In this document: in pieces, positions 22,697-32,438 of the stretch
Layout: each line of letters opens with the position of its first letter
Position numbering within the stretch: position 1 is the stretch's first letter
From: a virus
Length of the DNA stretch: 62,345 bases
Reading direction: 5' to 3' (one strand)
Virus record (IMG/VR): IMGVR_UViG_3300042509_002518
Span: 1 to 62,345 of that record
Made by a program: the position numbers and the translations under genes
Notes under the pieces: generated by a model
What the model was told of the DNA's origin: nothing
The model's database searches: none
What the model saw: the letters and a program-made list of their open reading frames with translations, nothing else

Positions 22697-22710
22697 GGGG
22701 GAAAGCTGAG
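22697..22710 (+). promoter_or_regulatory. Motif A site for 22714
   Basis: GGGGGAAAGCTGAG is followed by GGC and ATG 22714, so the motif starts 17 nt before the start codon. Confidence 0.45.
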
Positions 22711-22713
22711 GGC

Positions 22714-23148
22714 ATGGGATCGAGTCTTCCAACCAGCTCGCTGGCGGTGTTTGATCTGCTGGCTGCGGACAGCCTGCTGGCGCCACTGGTCGGCAGCTAC
22801 CTGTGGAGCAACGGGCAGACGCGGCCGGCGATCGCTCACCTCTGGCGCAACGAAGACCTGGGGCCTGAGGTGGTCGCCCGCGGGGTGGAAATCGTGGTGT
22901 GGCGCGTGGGCAGTGATGACCCGGTGCCGTGCGTGAGCGGTGAGGTGATCGTGAACCCAACGATCAGCCTGGCGATCACCCAGTGGGAGCCGGCAACGGC
23001 CGGCGGGGCCATGCAGCTGGAGGCGGTGGTGCGGCGTGTGCAGAAGCTGCTGCCGGGGGCGAGCGCTGCGGATGTGAGCGTGCCGGGGCTCACCGTGGGG
23101 CTGCAACAGCAGGCGGTGCGGTGGCGTTGCCCGGTGCTGGTGGTCTGA
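22714..23148 (+). CDS. Tail terminator/completion protein candidate
   Basis: This 144-aa protein starts at ATG 22714 right after motif A. It contains LAVFDLLAADSLLAPLVG at the N-terminus, EIVVWRVGSDD in the middle and a C-terminal strand pair, the general plan of small tail terminator or minor tail proteins (U-like). It lies between tube and tape measure. No family is firmly recognised. Confidence 0.45.
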   Translation: MGSSLPTSSLAVFDLLAADSLLAPLVGSYLWSNGQTRPAIAHLWRNEDLGPEVVARGVEIVVWRVGSDDPVPCVSGEVIVNPTISLAITQWEPATAGGAMQLEAVVRRVQKLLPGASAADVSVPGLTVGLQQQAVRWRCPVLVV

Positions 23149-23559
23149 TCAGCTCTTCATCAGCTCGCGCACATCATCGAACAGCATGATTTTGATGCCG
23201 GTAGGTTTCATCGTGCAGATTGCCCAGGTCTGATACAGATCACCGGTGGCATTGTCCTGTGCGCGGTAGCTCACGACCACCTCACGGGTGTTGATCGGAT
23301 CCTTGAGCAGGCTGGCGGCCCTGGGCTTGTCTTCCACGTGCTTCCAGTAGGGGCGCCACTGGATCTTGAGCGCTTCACGCTTCACGGCATCCCTGCAGCG
23401 GCGGAGCGTGGCATCAGCGCTCGGCGGCCAGGTGTGAAGCCGGTCCTGCACCATCGGCACCAGCCAGCCGACCACCAGGGCAGCAGTCGCAACAGTGGCG
23501 CACCCAGCTACCACGTAGTCGAGCGGAGTGAGGCGCAATGGCGCTCGTCGTTTCGTCAT
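23149..23559 (-). CDS. Membrane-anchored small protein (reverse strand)
   Basis: This 136-aa protein from ATG 23559 has a basic N-terminus, one transmembrane helix (about 14-37, DYVVAGCATVATAALVVGWL) and a soluble C-terminal domain with AVKREALKIQWRPYW and NTREVVVSYRAQDNATGDLY. It sits reversed just before the tape measure and lacks motif A, unlike most neighbours. A moron expressed from lysogens or a superinfection-exclusion type membrane protein is conceivable; the sequence does not decide. Confidence 0.5.
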   Translation of the reverse strand: MTKRRAPLRLTPLDYVVAGCATVATAALVVGWLVPMVQDRLHTWPPSADATLRRCRDAVKREALKIQWRPYWKHVEDKPRAASLLKDPINTREVVVSYRAQDNATGDLYQTWAICTMKPTGIKIMLFDDVRELMKS

Positions 23560-23626
23560 GGCAGCAGTGGACCGTAAGAGCTGTTCAGCCGAGAAGGTAG
23601 GCCAGCTCAGCAGTAAAGAGCGAGGG

Positions 23627-23640
23627 GCGGAAAACTCACC
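23627..23640 (+). promoter_or_regulatory. Motif A site for the tape measure gene
   Basis: GCGGAAAACTCACC begins 32 nt before the GTG at 23659. Confidence 0.5.
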
Positions 23641-23658
23641 CTCAGAGGTAGGGCAACC

Positions 23659-26600
23659 GTGGCGGATCTCGACATCAGCGCAAGGTTGTTGCTGGAGAAC
23701 GCAAAGGATCTGCAGCGACAGCTGGAAGAGGCGGGCCAGGCCAGCGGGTCGGTGTTCGGCCAGGCGATCAACAACCAGGCGCAGAAGGGCCTCGATGATC
23801 TGGTCGCCCGGGCGGAGCGTGCGGCGAAACAGGTCGGCCTGGCCTTCAACCGCACCACGCTCCAGTTCGAGAGCCCGAAGGGCGAGATCATCCCTGAGGC
23901 CACCCTCAAGAAGCTGGGGCGGCTGAATGCGGAGCTGGGGGCCTCGCAGCGCGAGCTGAAGGCATTCGCGGCGGAGGCGGAGCGCACGGGCCAGCAGGCG
24001 GCCGATGGGTTCGACCTGATGGATGCCGCCGTGACCGGCGTGGCGTTCAGCATCGCCAACACGCTCACCACATCGGTGCTGCAGGCTGGCGGGCAGGTTG
24101 CTGGTGTGCTGAAGGGCCTGGTGGGTGGGTTTGCGGACCTGGATGCCGAGATCCGCAAGGCGGCGGCGGCCGGCGGTGAACAGGGCGGCTACGAGAAGTT
24201 GTCCAGGGCGGTGGACAGGGTCGGCGTCGAGGCGGCCGGCACGCAGATCGAGGTGGCCCAGCTGCTCACGGAGCTGGTGCGCGGCGGCATGACGGTGGAC
24301 CAGGCCACCCAGAGCCTGGGGGCGATCGTGCGCGGTGCGGAGGCCACCGGCACCGCCTACGCCCAGATGGGTGATGTGGTGGGTGCATCGCTGAAGGGCT
24401 TTGGCCTCGAAGCGAAGGATGCGCAACGGGTGGTGGATGCCCTCACCCAGGGCGCCAATTCCTCGGCCACCAGCGTGAGTGGGCTTGGGATGGCGTTCAA
24501 GTACGCCGCCCCGGTGGCGAAGATCTTGGGGGTGAGCGTGGAAGAGCTGGCGGTGGCCGCCGGCCTGCTCACCAACACCGGCATCGATGCCTCTGAAGCT
24601 GGTGTGACGCTGCGGAACGGCCTCTCGAAGCTGGCCAGTGCAGCACCGCAGACCGGTGGCGGCATGAAGCAGCTGACCGGCCAGGCGGCTGCCGCCGCGA
24701 AGGTGATGAAGACCCTTGGGCTCGACATCTACGAGGCTGACGGCACCCTCAAGCCGATGGAGCAGACGCTGCTCACGCTGAAGGGGGCGTTCGACAAGCT
24801 GGGCCCATCGGCCAGGGTCAGGCTGGCGGCAGACCTGTTCGGCGGAGAGGACGACGGCACTAAGTGGCTGTCGCTGCTGGGCCAGAGCGAGACCGAGATC
24901 AAGAAGATGTCGGCGGCCATGGCCAACACCAAGGGCGCAGCGGACACGGCGCGGGAGGCGATGTCTGGCCTGAAGCAGAAGATCGAGGAGCTGAAGGGCG
25001 GGCTTGACACCCTTGGCAAGACCTTTGGCGCCGCCATCGCGCCGGCAATGATCGTGGTGGTTGAGGCCGCCAAGGCGGTGGTGGGCGCGATTTCAGACCT
25101 GCCCACCCCGGTGAAGCAGGTTGGTGCAACGCTGATCCTGCTGGTGGGCGGCCTGGTGGCGGCACGGGTGAGCCTGGCGCTGTTTCAGGCGGCGCTGGCG
25201 ACGACGCAGGTGCAATCGGCAATCCAGGGCCTGCTGTCGCTCGGCGCGGTGCTGCGCGGCAAGCTGGCGGCCGACATGGCGTTTGCCAGTGCCGCCTGGA
25301 CCCGGATGATCGCGGCGATGGTGGCCGCCAACACCACGCAGATCTCTTTCGGTGCAGTGGCAGCCGCCATCAGGGACAACGTGGTGAAGGCTGCGCTGAG
25401 CGGGGCGCTGGCGATGGTGAAGCTGGGTGAGGCGATCGCCAGCGGTGCGCTGCTGACCAGTCTGAAGGCGTTTGCCGCGGGGGCATGGGCCGCGGTGGCG
25501 CCGTTGCTGCCGTTCGTTGCTGCTGCCGCTGCAGTCGCTGGCGCGATCGTGGTTTGGAACAACGTGCTGAGCGGCGCCAATGACATCAGCAAGGACTTCG
25601 CAGAGACGCAGAAGACGGTTGCCGATGAAGTCGGCAAGCTGAATGAAACACTGGGCGAGAATGCAGTCCAGGTAAAAGAAAGCCGTGGCGCAATCGATGA
25701 ACTCTTCCGTTCCGCCGGTGAAGGCTACTCCCTGATCCGCCTGGGCCAGGAGGTTGAACGACTGCAGGGGACGTTCGGGATTGCACAGGAAGGTGCGATG
25801 GCGTTCTACCGCGAGCTGCAGCGGTCTGGTGTCATCAGCGATGAGCAGAAGACCAAGGCGAAGCAACTGGCGGATCAGCTCACGCGCCTTGCAGAAGCCG
25901 GTCGAAATCAAGCGGCACAGCTGCGGGCTTCCGCTGGTGAAGAAGAGCTGAAGGGCAACACTGGTCTGGCCGAGAACATGCGTTCGCGCGCCAATGCGCT
26001 GGATGCCGAAGCGCGGGCGACCGCCAACCTCGCGGCCGGGATCCGGGCGAAGGCTGGCGTGACGGAAGCCGACACCAAGGCCACCCAGGCCAACAACGCC
26101 GCGCAGGAAACCGCCGAAGACATCGAGCGCCGCCGGCTGGCCCTGGTGAAGCTCCGCCGCACCCAGGGCGAAGCGGAGATCAGCCAGCGCCAGGCCCTCG
26201 GGTCGCTGACCCGTGAAGAGGCCGAGGAAGAACGGCGCCAGCTGGCGATCACCGAAGCACGGCTGGAGCGTGAAGCGCAGATCCAGCGCCTGAAGGGCCT
26301 GACCGGTGATCAGGCCGTGGCCGCCCAGCAGCAGATTGCAGAGCTGGATCGCGAGATTGCAGACCTGCAGGTGCAGGGCGCCGAGGCGGCGGTGCAGCGC
26401 TGGCAGCGGGTGTATGACCTCGCCGTGCAGCGCCTGGAGCTGGAGAGCACTGCGATCGGCCTGCAGAAGCAGGGCGCCGAGCAGGTGGCGGCCCGGCTGC
26501 GGGGGCAGCAGCAGATCCTCGAAGCACAGCTGGGCCTGCAGCAGGCGCAGGCGGCCCTGGTGCAGAGCCGGTTTGCAGTGCAGAAGGCACGCAACGATCG

Positions 26601-27810
26601 AGCGGTCACAAGCGCCGAGGAACAGTTGCAGCTGGCGATTGAACGTGGCGCATCGGAAAGTGAAATTGAATTGCGCACGCGGAGAGTTGTTGAGCTGCGA
26701 CGCCGGGCAGTTCAGATTGAGCAAAATGCAATAGAGGCTGGCATTATGGCCACCGCTCAGCGCTTCCAGATTGAGCAGAGGCTGCTGGCGGCAAAGCAGG
26801 CGCAGCAGGCGATTGAAGCTCGATCAGCACAGCTTGCAGCCGCGCAGAATACGATCCAGCAAGAACAGCGGCTGCTTGAGATTCGCAAGCAGCTGGCCGA
26901 TCCAAACATCACGGCCGGTCAGCGGGCAATCCTGCAAGAGCAGCTTGGCCTTCAGTACCAGGCTGTTGGCTTGGCGCAGCAGCAGCAGCGAAACGAAATC
27001 GGCCGGCTTGATGTGATGAAGCAGGTGTTTGGCTTGGAGCGAGAAACGCTTTCGGCTCAGCAACAAACCACCGCAAACACTGCCCGCGCAGAGGCCATCG
27101 CCAAAGGATACGAAGACAGGCTGGCCGGTTCGTTGAACCAGCTTGATCGGGCAGCAAGCAGCAGCAGCGGCATGAGCGATGCGCTCAAGCAGGTTTTTCG
27201 CGATGCGACATCTGTTGAGTCGTCAGTGAAGGGGCTCTCCAATGTGCTGGACCAGGCCAAGGTCACCACCGACAGCACCGCCAATGCAGCCCAGTCCCTC
27301 GCCAGTGGCTACGCCAACGCCAACACCAACGCCCAGGCGCTGCTGGGCACGCTGACCAAGATCGCAGCCACACCACAGGCCCGCTGGGCTGGTGGCCCGG
27401 TGGAGCCCGGCACCAGCTACCGCGTGAACGAGCTGGGCCAGGAATCGCTGCTCAGTGCCTCAGGGCGGCTGTCGCTGATCGATCGCGCCCGCAATGCCAT
27501 GTGGCGGCCCCCCAGCCGTGGTGTGGTGCTGCCGGCGGGGATGACGGAGCAGCTGGCGATGGCGGGGGCCTTCGGGGGCAGCGGCGGCCGGGCAGGCCGT
27601 AGCGGCTCCCGCGGTGGTGGCGCCGTGCTCCAGCAGGTGGCCCGCAGTGGTGATGGCATGCGCGGCCTCACCGCTGCCGTTGCGCGGCAGGGTGCACTGC
27701 TCGGAAAACTGGGGGCAGCAATCGACCGCCTCGCAGCACGGGACTGGAGGGTCACGATCCACACGCCAGGCAATGCCGGCCTGATCCGCAGCCTCCAGGG
27801 CTTCAGCTGA
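23659..27810 (+). CDS. Tail tape measure protein (TP901-type)
   Basis: This 1383-aa protein (GTG start) has an N-terminal coiled coil, then the TP901 tape-measure core (about 150-440, with LTELVRGGMTVDQATQSLG and AAPVAKILGVSVEELAVAAG and LFGGEDDGTKWL), hydrophobic segments around 475-500 and 610-640, and a long Gln/Ala/Arg-rich coiled coil (about 800-1180). It sets tail length; at about 0.15 nm per residue the tail would be near 200 nm. The central coiled-coil coding part is less GC-rich than the rest. Confidence 0.92.
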   Translation: MADLDISARLLLENAKDLQRQLEEAGQASGSVFGQAINNQAQKGLDDLVARAERAAKQVGLAFNRTTLQFESPKGEIIPEATLKKLGRLNAELGASQRELKAFAAEAERTGQQAADGFDLMDAAVTGVAFSIANTLTTSVLQAGGQVAGVLKGLVGGFADLDAEIRKAAAAGGEQGGYEKLSRAVDRVGVEAAGTQIEVAQLLTELVRGGMTVDQATQSLGAIVRGAEATGTAYAQMGDVVGASLKGFGLEAKDAQRVVDALTQGANSSATSVSGLGMAFKYAAPVAKILGVSVEELAVAAGLLTNTGIDASEAGVTLRNGLSKLASAAPQTGGGMKQLTGQAAAAAKVMKTLGLDIYEADGTLKPMEQTLLTLKGAFDKLGPSARVRLAADLFGGEDDGTKWLSLLGQSETEIKKMSAAMANTKGAADTAREAMSGLKQKIEELKGGLDTLGKTFGAAIAPAMIVVVEAAKAVVGAISDLPTPVKQVGATLILLVGGLVAARVSLALFQAALATTQVQSAIQGLLSLGAVLRGKLAADMAFASAAWTRMIAAMVAANTTQISFGAVAAAIRDNVVKAALSGALAMVKLGEAIASGALLTSLKAFAAGAWAAVAPLLPFVAAAAAVAGAIVVWNNVLSGANDISKDFAETQKTVADEVGKLNETLGENAVQVKESRGAIDELFRSAGEGYSLIRLGQEVERLQGTFGIAQEGAMAFYRELQRSGVISDEQKTKAKQLADQLTRLAEAGRNQAAQLRASAGEEELKGNTGLAENMRSRANALDAEARATANLAAGIRAKAGVTEADTKATQANNAAQETAEDIERRRLALVKLRRTQGEAEISQRQALGSLTREEAEEERRQLAITEARLEREAQIQRLKGLTGDQAVAAQQQIAELDREIADLQVQGAEAAVQRWQRVYDLAVQRLELESTAIGLQKQGAEQVAARLRGQQQILEAQLGLQQAQAALVQSRFAVQKARNDRAVTSAEEQLQLAIERGASESEIELRTRRVVELRRRAVQIEQNAIEAGIMATAQRFQIEQRLLAAKQAQQAIEARSAQLAAAQNTIQQEQRLLEIRKQLADPNITAGQRAILQEQLGLQYQAVGLAQQQQRNEIGRLDVMKQVFGLERETLSAQQQTTANTARAEAIAKGYEDRLAGSLNQLDRAASSSSGMSDALKQVFRDATSVESSVKGLSNVLDQAKVTTDSTANAAQSLASGYANANTNAQALLGTLTKIAATPQARWAGGPVEPGTSYRVNELGQESLLSASGRLSLIDRARNAMWRPPSRGVVLPAGMTEQLAMAGAFGGSGGRAGRSGSRGGGAVLQQVARSGDGMRGLTAAVARQGALLGKLGAAIDRLAARDWRVTIHTPGNAGLIRSLQGFS

Positions 27811-27831
27811 ACCTCGCTACCGCACCACCTG

Positions 27832-28608
27832 ATGCCAGCCACCCCACTGCCGATCACCATCAGCTACGGCGGCAGCAGCTTCACCTACCCCAACCTGGCT
27901 GAGCATCCCCTCACCTTCGATGCGACGGATGCGCAGCGCGGGCAGGTGGCCGAGGGGCTGAGCGCATCGGGGTTGCTGCTGGCGGACCAGGCGGATTCAC
28001 TGCTCGCGCTCTGGCGGGCATGGAACAGCGCGCGGCTGCCGGAGGATGCACCGGAGCTCACCGGCACCGTTGGTTCCACGGTGGCCGTGAGCGGCCGCGG
28101 GCCGGGCTTCGACTGGAGCACCCCCCGGGTGTGCTGGTTCAGCGATGCACCATCGATCACCCAGGTCGGCATCTTCTCCAGGGTGTCGGTGTCGGTGGTG
28201 GATGCCACCCAGGCCCTGGCGGTGCTCCTGCGGCAGCAGGAAGAACAGGCGGAGCAGACCAACCCGCTGAACCTCGGCACGCTGGCCCTCGGCGGCGCCA
28301 CGATCAACCTCACCGCACGGCCGGACACGTTCGATGGGCTGCCGCAGCTGCAGCTGAACCCTGCGGCCGCGCATGTGATCAGCGGCCCCCTGGCGCTGCA
28401 GGAACTGCGCGAGGTGGAGGGTTGGGTCACACCGGCCCATCTCACGCTGCTCGAGACCTGGGTGAAGACCACGATCGCCACCACACCAGCGGCGAACAGT
28501 TGGTTCCCGACCAGCTGGACGCGACCCACGGCCGTGATGCGCGCCAACGGCGGTGCGCTGGCCCTCACCTACGACGTGGGGCTGACGCTGGTGAAGGTGC
28601 GAGGTTGA
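27832..28608 (+). CDS. Distal/minor tail protein candidate
   Basis: This 258-aa beta-rich protein follows the tape measure after 21 bp and abuts the large tail-tip gene. It starts ITISYGGSSFTYPNLAEHPLT and includes VGIFSRVSVSVVDATQALAV. Position equals that of a distal tail or L/M-type protein. No family is recognised. Confidence 0.5.
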   Translation: MPATPLPITISYGGSSFTYPNLAEHPLTFDATDAQRGQVAEGLSASGLLLADQADSLLALWRAWNSARLPEDAPELTGTVGSTVAVSGRGPGFDWSTPRVCWFSDAPSITQVGIFSRVSVSVVDATQALAVLLRQQEEQAEQTNPLNLGTLALGGATINLTARPDTFDGLPQLQLNPAAAHVISGPLALQELREVEGWVTPAHLTLLETWVKTTIATTPAANSWFPTSWTRPTAVMRANGGALALTYDVGLTLVKVRG

Positions 28609-28609
28609 G

Positions 28610-31600
28610 ATGACGATCGACACCAGGGCCTATGCGTGGTGCAACCTGGGCCAGCTGAGCCCAGAGACCCCCGCCACACTGGCTGACAGCCACATCCAGG
28701 GCAGCGGTGTGGTGACCGTGCGCGGCACCGTGGTGCTGCTGGGTGTGGTGCAGGTGGCGGCCGGCACTGCAGTGGACCTGGCCTATTCCGATGGCCAGCG
28801 CTGGATCGCGCGGGTGCCGCGGCGGCTGCGGGTGCTGAGCAGCAGCATCAACCCCCTGGCGCTCGGCGGGAGGGGTGAAACCACGCTGTCGGTCGGCTGC
28901 AAGCTGGCCTACATGGAAGATCGGAAGCCACCGATCACCAACCCGACCAACACGGAAGAGAACAGCGAGGTGCCGGAGGTGGAGCGGCGTGTGGCCACCC
29001 CACCGCTCACGGCAGGCTTTGTGGTCGGCAAGATCCTCACCGCCCTGGGGCTGACGGCTGCGAACACGATCCCGATGACGATCCGCCGGATCGTGGACGA
29101 ATGGGACCTGAGCGCCGGCTACGTGGAAGAGCTGGGCCGCATCGTGTCGTCAGAGGGCTACTTCTGCCGCGTGAACGAAGCGGAGCAGGTGGAGTTCATC
29201 AGCAAGAACCAGGAGCAGGGCCCTGGGCTGCTGGTGACCCAGCAGAACGTGATCGAGCTGACGCCCGCGAATGTGGGAGAGCTGCCCGGGGAAGCGGTGC
29301 TGGCGCGTTACACCAGCCTGAAGCTGGTGCCGCCGGATGCGGACCTGAGCGAAGACGAGGTGAAGAAGCGGAACTGGGAGAGCGAGACGGTCATCGGTGA
29401 TCCTGTGCAGTCGATCCACACCTACACCAATGATGCGGGCGAACAGGTCAAGCAGTACATCACCTACATGCCTACCAAGTTATTCACCACAAGCTACGAC
29501 CAAAAAGACCGGGTGAGGACGCGACAGGAGTCGTCGAACGAGCTGAATGGCCTGCGCTTTTCAACAACCAGCTTCTCATACGGAACCGCTTCATTCCTTG
29601 CTGACAGTGCTGATGCGCTAAGCGATGGAATCGGCAGCACTGCCGGCGGCAACGAAGACTCAACCCCTCGCAGTGAAACCACCCAGGAGTTCACCCCCGT
29701 CGGTGACTACCTGTCAGCCTGCGGCCTGGAGGGGCCTCATGGCCTGTTTCTGAGTGGCAACCAATGCACAATGATGCGGACGACGAGCTACGACCGCGAC
29801 CCCGTTTCTGGTGTCACAAGGACCACCACCAGGCAATACACCGCCTACATCAATACACCCTTCGGTTCTGATGCCATCGCCAAGCTGCGGGAGGCTGGCG
29901 AACCGGTGAGCGAGCTGCTGAAGGAAGCCCTCAAGCTGGTGCCCTACGGCAGCGAGCAGCGGATCCGCACCGAGCGAGAGTATGGCCTGCAGAAGCGGCC
30001 CGGGCAGGCCGAACGCACCGCACTCGCCACACGCAAGGCGCCGAGCGTGGAGCAGACCGCAGAGATCACCTGGGCGGTGGGTTCTAGCACCAGCCAGACC
30101 GCTGTGGAGATGTCGCCCTCCTATGTGTCCGATGACGCGATCGTGAAGGTGAATGGCGTCTACAGCGTGCAGGCCAGCAACGCCGAGGCCCAGGCGCTGA
30201 ACTACGCCAGGATCGAGAACCGCCTGCTGCTGGCCAACCGCAACGGCTGCGGCATCCAGCTCACACCGCTCCACACCCCTCCCAGGCCGTTCGACCTGCT
30301 CTACGTGCGGCTGAACGGGGCCACCGCCTGCTTCCGCGTCAACGGCACCACCTGGACGATCGATCGCGATGGTGCGGTGTGCACGATCGATGCGCTGTTC
30401 TGGGGTGCGATCGATGGCGCCGTCGCTGATGCCTGGTTCCCCCTGCCGCCTGGCGCCAGCAGCCTGCCGGCCACTGCTGCGGTGACCACCAACGCCAACC
30501 CGTTGCCGGCCAACGCGATCGCGATCCCCAACAGCTTCAACTTCACCAACCCAAACCTGCAGAGCCTGTTTGCAGCACTGCCCAGCGGGCAGGCGCCGAC
30601 CTATGCCGCGGTGATCAACCCGGCGCAGATCGTGCGGCCGTACCACGAGACGGTGGAGCTCCAGGGCGGTGTGCTGGTGGGCGGCAGCGTGGAGGTGCAG
30701 ACGTGGTTGCCGACTGAACTGGAGCTGGATGGTGGCGTGGCCATCGGTGGCAGCGTGCAGCCGATCGACACCCTGCTCGAGGTGCTGCCAGCTCAGATCG
30801 TGCTCCAGCCGGCGCCGATCACGCTGGTCAGCAATGTGGGCATCGCGGCGGTGGAGGTGCAGACGGCGCAGATCGTGCTGCTGCCCAACCCGATCAACCT
30901 GATCAATCTGGCGAGCACCACCGAGCTGCTGCTGGAGATGGAGGGCAGCGGCAGCGCCTTCGTGGACAGCAGCATCAACAACCACACCGTGACGGTGGCT
31001 GGAACGGTGACGCAAAGCGCCGGCCTGTCGCAGTGGGGCACGAAGGCGGCCGAGTTCAACGGCGCCGGCGGCGCAGTGGTGGTCGGGGGATCGCAGTTCG
31101 GGATCGCGAGCACCGAGGCCTTCAGTCTGAGCTTCTACTTCAGTCCGGGAGCCTGGAGCGCCGATGGCCTGAACGGGACCCGGCAGGTGCTTGAACTGGT
31201 CAACCCAAGCGGCAACGGGATCCAGATCAAGGCGGAACCGTACAACAATCAGACCCGGATTTACATGCTCCAGGGCGAGCTTGGAGTGAGCCAAGACTAC
31301 AGGGTTGCAACCGTTCCACGGGATCAGCTGTGTTACATCAAGATTGTGCGAGAGATCAATGGCCTGCGGCGGGTTGCGGTGAATGGAATTGAGCTGTTCA
31401 ACCCTGACACCTACAGCGGTCCCTTCATTGACACCAACCTCTACGACTCCCTGATCGTTGGCAGCGCCAGTGCCGAGATCCAGGCCGGCATTGGCATTGT
31501 TGGCCGAGTGGACTACGTGAAGCTCGAACGCATCGGCACCACCGTCACAGATGTGCCGATCGCTTCCGATAGCGACATCATCAGCCAGGCGGCGATCAAG

Positions 31601-32401
31601 CTGTTCCCGGCTCAGCTGCGGCTCCAGCCTGGCCAGGTGACGCTGGTGGATGAGGTGCCGATCAACACCCTGGAGGTGGGCACCGCGCAGCTGGTGCTCC
31701 AGCCGGCACCCATCACCCTGGCCAACACGGGCGGCAGCAGCACTGCGGTGCTGCTCGAGATGGAGGGCACAGGCAGCACGTTCGTGGACACCAGCGGCAA
31801 CAACAACGCCGTGTCGGTGGTGGTGACCACCAACCAGACCGCTGTGACGCAGACCACCGCTCAGGCTCGCTGGGGCAGCAAGGCGGCCGACTTCCCGGGC
31901 ACAGGCACCGCCATCGTGGTGGCCGGCACCGGCTTCCCGATCGCCGCCGGCGATCCCTTCTCGGTCTCGCTCTACGTGAGGCCTCCGGTCAGCGCCAATG
32001 TGAGGCGGTGCCTGCTGCTGATGGAGACCAACAGCAGCACCTGGCTCGAATTGTCGCTGGTTCCAGCCAGCAACCAGACGGAGTGCTACGTCCTGCTGGA
32101 AGACTACCCGTTCTCGGATTACAGGATCGCCACGGTTCCTTTCAACGCCTGGTCCTACATCAAGCTGGTGCGTGAAGCCAGCGGCCTGCGCCGCTTTGCT
32201 GCCAATGGAACCGAGATTCCTTACGTCGATTCCTACGAAGGCGAGATTCCGGTCTACGACAGCAGGGCCTATCCCAACGGCTTCAGGGTCGGCTCAACCG
32301 AAAACCAGATCATCTTCAACCAGGGCATCGTGGCTCACGTAGACCATGTGCGCCTGGAGCTGGCTGCAACCTCGATCACGGCAGTGCCGACCGGGCCATA
32401 G
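28610..32401 (+). CDS. Tail tip/fibre protein with two LamG-like domains
   Basis: This 1263-aa protein has an N-terminal region with EEWD-type baseplate hub features (IVDEWDLSAGYVEELGRI), a variable middle, then short repeats (QIVLQPAPITLVSN, QIVLLPNPINLIN, QLVLQPAPITLANT) alternating with two LamG/concanavalin-like lectin domains at about 767-983 and 1042-1263 (each opens LLEMEG.GS.FVD.S and has KAA.F.G.G.A.VV.G). GC content dips near 29460-29860 and 31200-31500. It probably binds host surface glycans. Confidence 0.7.
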   Translation: MTIDTRAYAWCNLGQLSPETPATLADSHIQGSGVVTVRGTVVLLGVVQVAAGTAVDLAYSDGQRWIARVPRRLRVLSSSINPLALGGRGETTLSVGCKLAYMEDRKPPITNPTNTEENSEVPEVERRVATPPLTAGFVVGKILTALGLTAANTIPMTIRRIVDEWDLSAGYVEELGRIVSSEGYFCRVNEAEQVEFISKNQEQGPGLLVTQQNVIELTPANVGELPGEAVLARYTSLKLVPPDADLSEDEVKKRNWESETVIGDPVQSIHTYTNDAGEQVKQYITYMPTKLFTTSYDQKDRVRTRQESSNELNGLRFSTTSFSYGTASFLADSADALSDGIGSTAGGNEDSTPRSETTQEFTPVGDYLSACGLEGPHGLFLSGNQCTMMRTTSYDRDPVSGVTRTTTRQYTAYINTPFGSDAIAKLREAGEPVSELLKEALKLVPYGSEQRIRTEREYGLQKRPGQAERTALATRKAPSVEQTAEITWAVGSSTSQTAVEMSPSYVSDDAIVKVNGVYSVQASNAEAQALNYARIENRLLLANRNGCGIQLTPLHTPPRPFDLLYVRLNGATACFRVNGTTWTIDRDGAVCTIDALFWGAIDGAVADAWFPLPPGASSLPATAAVTTNANPLPANAIAIPNSFNFTNPNLQSLFAALPSGQAPTYAAVINPAQIVRPYHETVELQGGVLVGGSVEVQTWLPTELELDGGVAIGGSVQPIDTLLEVLPAQIVLQPAPITLVSNVGIAAVEVQTAQIVLLPNPINLINLASTTELLLEMEGSGSAFVDSSINNHTVTVAGTVTQSAGLSQWGTKAAEFNGAGGAVVVGGSQFGIASTEAFSLSFYFSPGAWSADGLNGTRQVLELVNPSGNGIQIKAEPYNNQTRIYMLQGELGVSQDYRVATVPRDQLCYIKIVREINGLRRVAVNGIELFNPDTYSGPFIDTNLYDSLIVGSASAEIQAGIGIVGRVDYVKLERIGTTVTDVPIASDSDIISQAAIKLFPAQLRLQPGQVTLVDEVPINTLEVGTAQLVLQPAPITLANTGGSSTAVLLEMEGTGSTFVDTSGNNNAVSVVVTTNQTAVTQTTAQARWGSKAADFPGTGTAIVVAGTGFPIAAGDPFSVSLYVRPPVSANVRRCLLLMETNSSTWLELSLVPASNQTECYVLLEDYPFSDYRIATVPFNAWSYIKLVREASGLRRFAANGTEIPYVDSYEGEIPVYDSRAYPNGFRVGSTENQIIFNQGIVAHVDHVRLELAATSITAVPTGP

Positions 32402-32409
32402 GGCCAGGC

Positions 32410-32423
32410 GGGAAAACTGACGC
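32410..32423 (+). promoter_or_regulatory. Motif A site for 32439
   Basis: GGGAAAACTGACGC begins 29 nt before ATG 32439, just after the tail-tip stop. Confidence 0.5.
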
Positions 32424-32438
32424 GAGCTTCACAGGGCC

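Noticed and set aside
25093-26724. 543-aa antisense frame inside the tape measure
   Set aside because: It mirrors the coiled-coil coding region and has no recognisable domain; tape-measure coding is certain.
29714-31294. 526-aa antisense frame inside the tail tip gene
   Set aside because: Low-complexity His/Arg/Gly composition and opposite to clear LamG domains.
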